64,000 bases of DNA from Chalciporus piperatus. Its lineage: Eukaryota > Basidiomycota > Agaricomycetes > Boletales > Boletaceae. Where the stretch lies: positions 164,115 to 228,114 of the forward strand of contig JBBPTG010000026.1 in the NCBI GenBank assembly GCA_038093975.1. The letters run 5' to 3'. Below, in pieces: positions 58,323 through 64,000 of this stretch; within the stretch, counting starts at the first letter, position 1; each line of letters opens with the position of its first letter. The position numbers and the translations under genes are program-made. The notes beneath the pieces were generated by a model. The model saw nothing but the letters and a program-made list of their open reading frames with translations. It was not told where the DNA came from and searched no databases.

Positions 58323-59234
58323 TTCCTTATCTCCCCAGTGGACCTTAAGCTTATCGTGTTGTAAATCAAAGTAAGTAGCCTTCTCATCCCCCGAGCCTTC
58401 CGGCGTCGTGAATCGAAATACGAGTAGAAGACAAAATAAGTTGCATCCTCTTCAATATGAAAACGATAATTACTATTTCTTGTTTCGCATCCGCTCGAGT
58501 TGCTGATTCACGCTGGTAGAATCTGTGAATCAGTTGCAAAGCAAACGAACAAATCCATCGGCCACTCACTGCACCGAACACGAAACGATGATAAGAATCT
58601 TCTTGCCCTCGGTATAAAGAGGGCGCGGACGCCTGAGGCAACGATGGTCAACAGTATTGTCATCTTTTCACCTGCTACCAATCAACTTGCCCATCGTCTG
58701 CACCACTTCCTACTACTTGTTGCCTTGTCCCCACCCTTGTGATAAGGATCATTCTGGAAAGCTGACCCTTGTCATCCCGCCCCGGGCCGTCAAAAAGGCA
58801 AAACCCTCTCAGTCGGCGCCGGTTCCTGACAAACCACAAGTCAACTTACCCATCCCTCTCTCGCATGGCATTAGACTATCTTAGTGCCCCAGATCAGTTT
58901 ACACACTTCTGAGTCACAGTAGCTTGTCGATGACATGGTTAAACAGCAACTTCAACTCCAGTCGAGCGGGTATTTTCACAAGGTCGACAACTCCTCCATT
59001 TTACACGCAACAGGTTATCAGGCCAATCAACACGAGCTTTACTTTGTCTTGGTTCATGGATTCGGAATGACCTTGTATCTCTGAATGAACTGGTGACTGT
59101 CCTTCGTCGTGGTACACAGAAACGAAAATGTGCTTCTGAATAAATACCATGTATTCATTTGCTTGATTTCTAGCCTGTATCATTGTTACAGCTGCATCAA
59201 CGAGCTCGGTGTGGTTTGGCATTGCTAGCACAGA

Positions 59235-59345
59235 TCGAACACCGCGGGTGTGACGGGTCGGTGTAGAACCCGTACCCGTGCGGGTACGGTATTGGCGGGT
59301 ACGGGTACGGTGTCTGTTGGTAGACCCGCGGTGTCACCCGTGACG
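59235..59345. repeat. GGGTACGGGT-rich repeat block, copy 2
   Basis: Contains ACACCGCGGGT near its left end and ACCCGCGGTGT near its right end, an inverted pair that can fold around repeated CGGGTACGG units. It is about 1 kb from copy 1; together they may bound or form a small mobile element. Confidence 0.6.
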
Positions 59346-59897
59346 AACCCTAGAGGTCGGCGAGAGGTGATTTTTGAAGTGATCGAAGGAAGTGGTAGAT
59401 GTCGTATTTTTTTGCGTGATTCCCTGCGGACGAACAACTGGATGGTGGTATTGAATGATTTGAGGTGGTCCGTTTGCTAGATCGCGAGATATCGCGATTT
59501 TGAGTTGGACGCTCAGCGCTCAGGCTGGAGGACGATGCGGCAGTTTCGTGTATTTTCTCACACTGCCAACTCTACTGAAAACAGCAATATAGTCTGTCAG
59601 GTGCAATCATCATGAGGGTCTGTAAAGGTACCGACGTTCGGGGTGAACTCGCGACTTATTGCCTCCTTTCGTAGATCGCTTATGGATACGAACTCTCTCC
59701 CACAGACGATTACTATGTCTCATCTTACTCATCATATCACCTCGAAGTATATAAGGCGCCGTCTGTATCGTCGTCTCCTCAGTCAATCTATCAGGCTTAC
59801 ACTCGTTTGTGAGTCTCTTGCTCACTCACGAGTTCAACACTTATCACTATCCAGATATCCTTGAACCTTCCCTGCGAACACATCTCACTGGTTGTGC

Positions 59898-61968
59898 ATG
59901 GCCACCGTTACTGAAACCCGTTGGGTTACGCCGCTCGATCCTCAATCGATATGGAACAAACCGGACATTCCTCTTCAGGCTTCTGATCTTATTCCAGACT
60001 GGGTGAGTGCTTTGTTATGCTTGCAACGGAGTGACGACGATGACGTTCTATCAGATGGACTTTGTTTGGGTCTTACCTCCGAGCCAGAGCCTGGATGAGC
60101 AGAAATTGCGCAAGGCGCTAGCTCAGACTCTGCAGGACTATTATCATGGCAAGAGTATTTGATCTCGGATACCAGCATCTCTGATCCGGTCTACAGCTGT
60201 TGCACGCCTTAAGTTCGATGACATATCCAGTCAGTGGAGGCTAATCTTCAAAGAGAATATTGGTATCCCGCTTACCTTCGGGAGCACCATGCGCGCCAGC
60301 GTTATCTCGCAAGCCTTCGATCACGAGGTCCCAATATCTGCTTGTATACTAAACTGTCTATTAACATGGATGTAGAAACATCCCGATTATGTCGACAAAC
60401 ACCCGTTCGTGCTCGACCGAGGACCAAGCGATTCGGCAGAGCAACCTCTCCTTACCCTCAAGGTGATGAAGGGTAATCATGATGATCGAACAACTATGAC
60501 CCTTGGTGCGCTGGTTTTCGCTACTCCGATACTCAGTTTGACTTTTGCTCTGCAGGTTGGTGCCATATTTTAGGTTCGTCATACATCATCACCGAATATT
60601 CATAATGCTAAAGTTGAGGTGATGCTCGGTATGATCAAGGTCTCGTCATCCCGCCTTTTCAACTGCTTCGTACGATTTAATCTTGATCATTCACAGGTGA
60701 CTGCACCTCTATGACTCACTTCGCAAATGCTCTATCGCTGTACTACCAAGAAATTCAGCCCGACTTCACACCAACGTTCGAAAAGTACAGTGAACCAGAC
60801 CCGAGCGTAGAAGAAACCGTCATTCCAGAAGTTCTACCCTTATTGTACCATCAAGAATATGCGTTACAGAACTCTTCGCTTCCCACGCTGTTCAGCAATA
60901 TGCTTTCTACCACCTCGCGCATATCTGTTCGAATTTCTGGCCCCGAGGTTCGTGCGATTCGTACGTGGATATCCAACAATAGCAAAGGTGTGGACTTTTT
61001 AATATGTGGATCCTACGGATTGTTGACCCTATGCAGTTTTGCACATAACCGAGGCGGATGCAGTCGTCGGAATCTTGAGTTCCTGCATCGCATCAGTATC
61101 ACCGGTCAGAGTGGAGAAGATTGCGTACATTCTAGGAGTGCGGGATACCTGCGTCCATGTTATCCTATTACTGACTCCATCCTCCCGCAGACTCGTGAAC
61201 GTCGTCCCTCGTTATCCCCGGTGAGCAATCAACCTATGCACAATCTATGTTTCTGATCATGACATCATTGTAAAGAACACAATGGGGAACTGCATGCAAA
61301 CGATTACCACTGGGATGGTGGAAGGTGATGGCGCTCCGTGGTTCGTTTGAATTGGTAATATCTTGGTTACATATTCATCAAGTCGCCACGTCACCTAGGG
61401 ACTTCGCTGGGGCGCTTCGCAACTCAATGATCTCTATGCGTGACCCAGAGATTATACGTCGCATCGTCGGATTGCACTCACAGATGCTACGGCGACCGGA
61501 GTTCACACCCGATTACATCAATATGCACTCGCCTGATAGGATGGTATACATCAATGCGTTGCATAAGTACGTCGCAATTTCCCAGAAGTTTAACTATTTT
61601 GCGCAACTCTTTTAGGGTCCCAGTGCTCAAAGTGGACTTTGGATTCAGTAATCGTACGCGAGACTTGCATGCATTGAGTGTTTAGATCTTAATTGCATCT
61701 TGCACCCCACAATAGGCGTTCAGTTTTACCTCTACGGTTGGGTACTAGCCGCCTCTCTCGCACTCTCAAGCTGATACCAATCATAGGGTCCGGAGAGCAT
61801 TTTATTTCCATGCTTCCAGCAAACCCTACGCTGGGGGCTGACGGCACATGGACTACGAATGAAGGTGGTATCGATGTCGTTTTTCGATTGAAGCACGACC
61901 GCGTTGATGGATTTTGGAAGAAATTCCGTGCACTAATGCAAGAAGCACAGAGTGCGTCTGAGACTTGA
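59898..61968 (+). CDS. BAHD-like HXXXD acyltransferase, integrity uncertain
   Basis: Resembles the fungal branch of the BAHD acyl-CoA transferases of secondary metabolism. It starts MATVTETRWVTPLDPQSIWN. Following introns as short as 40-50 bp (one apparent GC...AG intron at about 60149-60190), the reading gives MDFVWVLPPSQSLDEQ, VARLKFDDISSQW and KHPDYVDKHPFVLDRGP. Next is TLGWCHILGDCTSMTHFANA, with the HxxxD catalytic motif H-I-L-G-D reconstituted by splicing. Downstream parts are ITEADAVVGILSSC, NTMGNCMQTITTGMVEG and NPTLGADGTWTTNEGG, ending in ALMQEAQSASET. Around 61150-61200 and 61660-61790 I could not keep one frame with normal splice sites, so it may be damaged. Confidence 0.6.
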
Positions 61969-62640
61969 TGCCCAGCCAAAAGTAACAAGAGGCTGGTCGA
62001 GTGAGAGCGAGGATGTTGGTGGCTCGAATTTAGTGGAACAAGTCTGGTAGTACCTGGTGGTGACTTCGCGAGAAATTGGTTGTATGTCTTGCCTGTCTCG
62101 GGATTTTCGCACTCGAAATGATGCAAATGAAACAACGGCGATGCAGCGAAACATAGTTGTATCATCACGTGTACGATCCCCTGTCGATATCCCTAAGTAA
62201 AACCAAGCAACAAAAGCTAGAGCGACAAAAAGAGGAAGAAACACCATATTCACGGTTTGAGCCACCCCCGTGGCTCCGTGTTCGTTACAAGCGTGCTACG
62301 AACGAACGTACAAGAACGTCGAGTCGAACGCAAGTCAGTGTCACCCTTGCATCATGATCAACCCCGGATTGACCACGTGTTGCACTTGAGCCTCGAGGAA
62401 CCTTGCCTCACATTCCTCTTGGCGCATGGGAACCGAAATGCCCTCAGTATACCTGTCAAATGTTCTCCCGATTAGCCGCAATCTCGCGATCACTTGCACA
62501 TATACCAGGACCCGGACTGCACCTTCTTCTCCTTATCAACTCCTTACACCTCTTGATCAGGTAAGGAGTCGTCATGATTGCCCTGTACTTGACCGCTGTA
62601 ACCATTACCTTTAGCAACGATGCAGTCAGACGAGGATATT
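61969..62640. other. Spacer before the GT8 pair
   Basis: 672 bp. It may contain decayed 5' exons of the plus-strand GT8 copy, but none can be supported. No other feature recognised. Confidence 0.3.
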
Positions 62641-63325
62641 CGTGACAGAATGCACATCGCGCTCACTCCGCCTACGCGATGCCAGCTGCTGTAACCCTGC
62701 GAGGTATAGCGGAAAACGTACGCGGGCCCATCACGCTCTATGTCTACGACTGTGGTCTTGTTGCGGAAGAAAAGAAGAAGATTGAAGCATCGTTGCCTAT
62801 GCGCACGGATATCACCCTTCTCTTCATGGCGCTGCCTCCCGACTCTCTAGGAATCAAACTGGGCTCAGCGTGGGCCAGAATCGATATGATGAAGCACTTG
62901 CCTGTCGAGCGAGTTCTTTATCTCAATGCGGACATCCTCGTCCGTAAGGACCTGCGGGAACTATGGGATACCTCGGGGACTACTCTCTCGGTGTCATTCC
63001 CGACCCATGGATGCCGAGGGGACACGAACATGTACAAGCCCCTTGGGGGCAATTCTTCAATTCGGGAGTTCTGCTCATCGACCTCCCCAAAGTTCGCCCC
63101 ACCATCCCAGCGCTTGAAAGACTTTGCTGCAGGATGAAGGGCACTACACCATTTCGCGATCAAGACCCACTCAACGTTCATTTCAGAGGTCATACCCTTC
63201 CACTAAGCGACACGTGGAAAATCGGCTTCAAAAGAGAGGGGCATCCATGGCCTGACGAAGAAAGAGGGAAGCACTTCTCGGAGAACGCAAAGGACCCAGC
63301 AATTGTTCACTCCATTGGACCAGCC
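62641..63325 (+). pseudogene. GT8 glycosyltransferase copy, frameshifted and 3'-truncated
   Basis: Recognisable glycogenin/galactinol-synthase-like GT8 text: RMHIALT, then after a frame change AAVTLRGIAENVRGPITLYV, LPVERVLYLNADILVRKDL, a second frame change after RELWDT, and LGDYSLGVIPDPWMP. It continues FFNSGVLLIDLPKV and FRDQDPLNVHF to DPAIVHSIGPANP. There it stops matching the family: the last ~40 residues (the GHP..EQEWW part) are absent because the sequence joins the 3' end of the opposite-strand copy. The metal-binding DxD is N-A-D here. Two frameshifts plus truncation make function unlikely. Confidence 0.75.
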
Positions 63326-64000
63326 AATCCCCTTCCAAGCGGTTTTCTCCAACATCTCCCACCATTCCTGCTCGTATGGGTGTCCCGGCCCACCAGGGTA
63401 ACCCCATGGCTTAGCTGTATATGGTTGGATGTGATAGTTCACCACGTCCGCCAATGGTGGATGAATCGGTCCAGTGAAATGGAGGATCGCTGGATCATTC
63501 ATGTCTCCTGAACGAATCTTCTGTTTGTTTGCGCGCTTCTCGTATGTCCATAGTCCTTGCGCGTTCCACGCCAGATCCAACGGTACCCACTCGTCCCCGA
63601 AGTGAACATTGAGCGGGTCTTGTTCGTGAAGCAAGGAGTCCTTCATCTCGTAGCAGCGCGCTTCGAGCTCGGCAAACCTTGAGGGGGCGCTTGCAAGGTC
63701 GATCAGTAGGACCCCGCAATGGAAGTACTCCCCCCGAGAGAGGGACTGGGATCTCTGGGTGCACCATACGTCAGGCGCGGCAGCGATGGGGGAGCCTCTG
63801 AGATCGGTGTTCCACAACTCCCTGAGGTCCTTGCGTACCAAGATCTCTGCATCGAGATAAAGAATGCGATCGAAGGGAAGGCATTTAATCAGGTCAACCT
63901 TTCCCCAAGTGGAACCGTGATTAGAAGCTAGGGAGTGTGGAGGCAGATCCATGAAGTGAAGCGTGATATCTGAGCGGATGGACAGGGATGCTTCGAGCCT
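63203..64000 (-). CDS. GT8 glycosyltransferase, 5' partial at window edge
   Basis: Family 8 retaining glycosyltransferase. The window cuts its 5' end; visible reading runs from RLEASLSIRSDITLHFMDLP through PFDRILYLDAEILVRKDLRE, YFHCGVLLIDLASAP, LHEQDPLNVHFGDEWVPLD, DPAILHFTGPIHPPL and YTAKPWGYPGGPGHPYEQEW to MLEKTAWKG. The metal motif, normally D-A-D, is D-A-E. The family's end falls near 63330; after it the frame continues some 40 residues (IGWSNGVNN...) that are antisense of the plus-strand GT8 copy, stop near 63203. One long open frame, so possibly functional but with a foreign tail. Confidence 0.8.
   Translation of the reverse strand, partial: RLEASLSIRSDITLHFMDLPPHSLASNHGSTWGKVDLIKCLPFDRILYLDAEILVRKDLRELWNTDLRGSPIAAAPDVWCTQRSQSLSRGEYFHCGVLLIDLASAPSRFAELEARCYEMKDSLLHEQDPLNVHFGDEWVPLDLAWNAQGLWTYEKRANKQKIRSGDMNDPAILHFTGPIHPPLADVVNYHIQPYTAKPWGYPGGPGHPYEQEWWEMLEKTAWKGIGWSNGVNNCWVLCVLREVLPSFFVRPWMPLSFEADFPRVA

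Larger units (their letters stand above)
58183..59897. other. 1.7 kb repeat-bearing non-coding region
   Basis: No intact gene. It holds the two GGGTACGGGT blocks, a hairpin CTGATTCAC/GTGAATCAG (about 58503-58536) and short open frames that resemble nothing I know. Confidence 0.4.

Overview
The window is nuclear DNA of a filamentous basidiomycete, most likely an Agaricomycete. Genes are dense on both strands and cut by many short introns (about 45-70 bp, GT...AG with a CTAAC/CTGAC-like branch site). The gene set is fungal (DUF2408, MED4, UFD4, PSO2, fungal-type GT8) and includes families typical of mushroom-forming fungi (XPG/PIN-like nuclease, tyrosine recombinase, serine-rich orphan proteins). 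Gene models were spliced by eye; outer coordinates are firmer than internal exon borders.

Layout. 0-22 kb is a conserved housekeeping block: a DUF2408 protein (5' cut by the window), ATP synthase alpha (ATP1) divergent from mitochondrial ribosomal bL21m, a 1.6 kb stretch with no recognised gene, splicing factor PRP40, the Fe-S targeting factor MMS19 divergent from a mitochondrial MidA/NDUFAF7-type methyltransferase, a METTL13-like methyltransferase divergent from a TMEM14 protein, an eIF4E/4EHP-type cap-binding protein, Mediator MED4, and an acidic coiled protein of unknown function.

22-31.3 kb is an accessory island: a GC-rich gene-poor stretch, a FEN1/GEN1-like XPG nuclease, a Crypton-like tyrosine recombinase with an apparent R..HxxR..W..Y catalytic set, then two tandem dual-specificity phosphatase genes. 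A small rearranged fragment of the unknown 20.7-22.0 kb gene lies between the phosphatases.

31.4-57.2 kb is again mostly conserved: PHF5A/Rds3, a PB1 plus multi-ZZ protein, the HECT ligase UFD4/TRIP12, a class III aminotransferase, PSO2/SNM1, RPS4, a triose-phosphate-transporter family protein, RPL34, a serine-rich orphan, and the AP-1 mu adaptin. A relic of a Sec14/CRAL-TRIO gene and a tRNA-like sequence lie between the orphan and AP-1 mu.

57.2-64 kb is a decaying region: an HSP70 pseudogene that keeps an intron, the N-terminus of a short-chain dehydrogenase, two blocks of GGGTACGGGT-type repeats, a BAHD-like HXXXD acyltransferase of doubtful integrity, and two GT8 glycosyltransferase copies joined tail to tail, one of them broken.

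The conserved genes do not form one pathway. Mitochondrial function (ATP1, bL21m, NDUFAF7-like), splicing (PRP40, PHF5A), genome maintenance (MMS19, PSO2) and translation (RPS4, RPL34, 4EHP) recur. The most unusual unit is the nuclease plus tyrosine-recombinase pair at 24.0-28.4 kb, a candidate mobile element.
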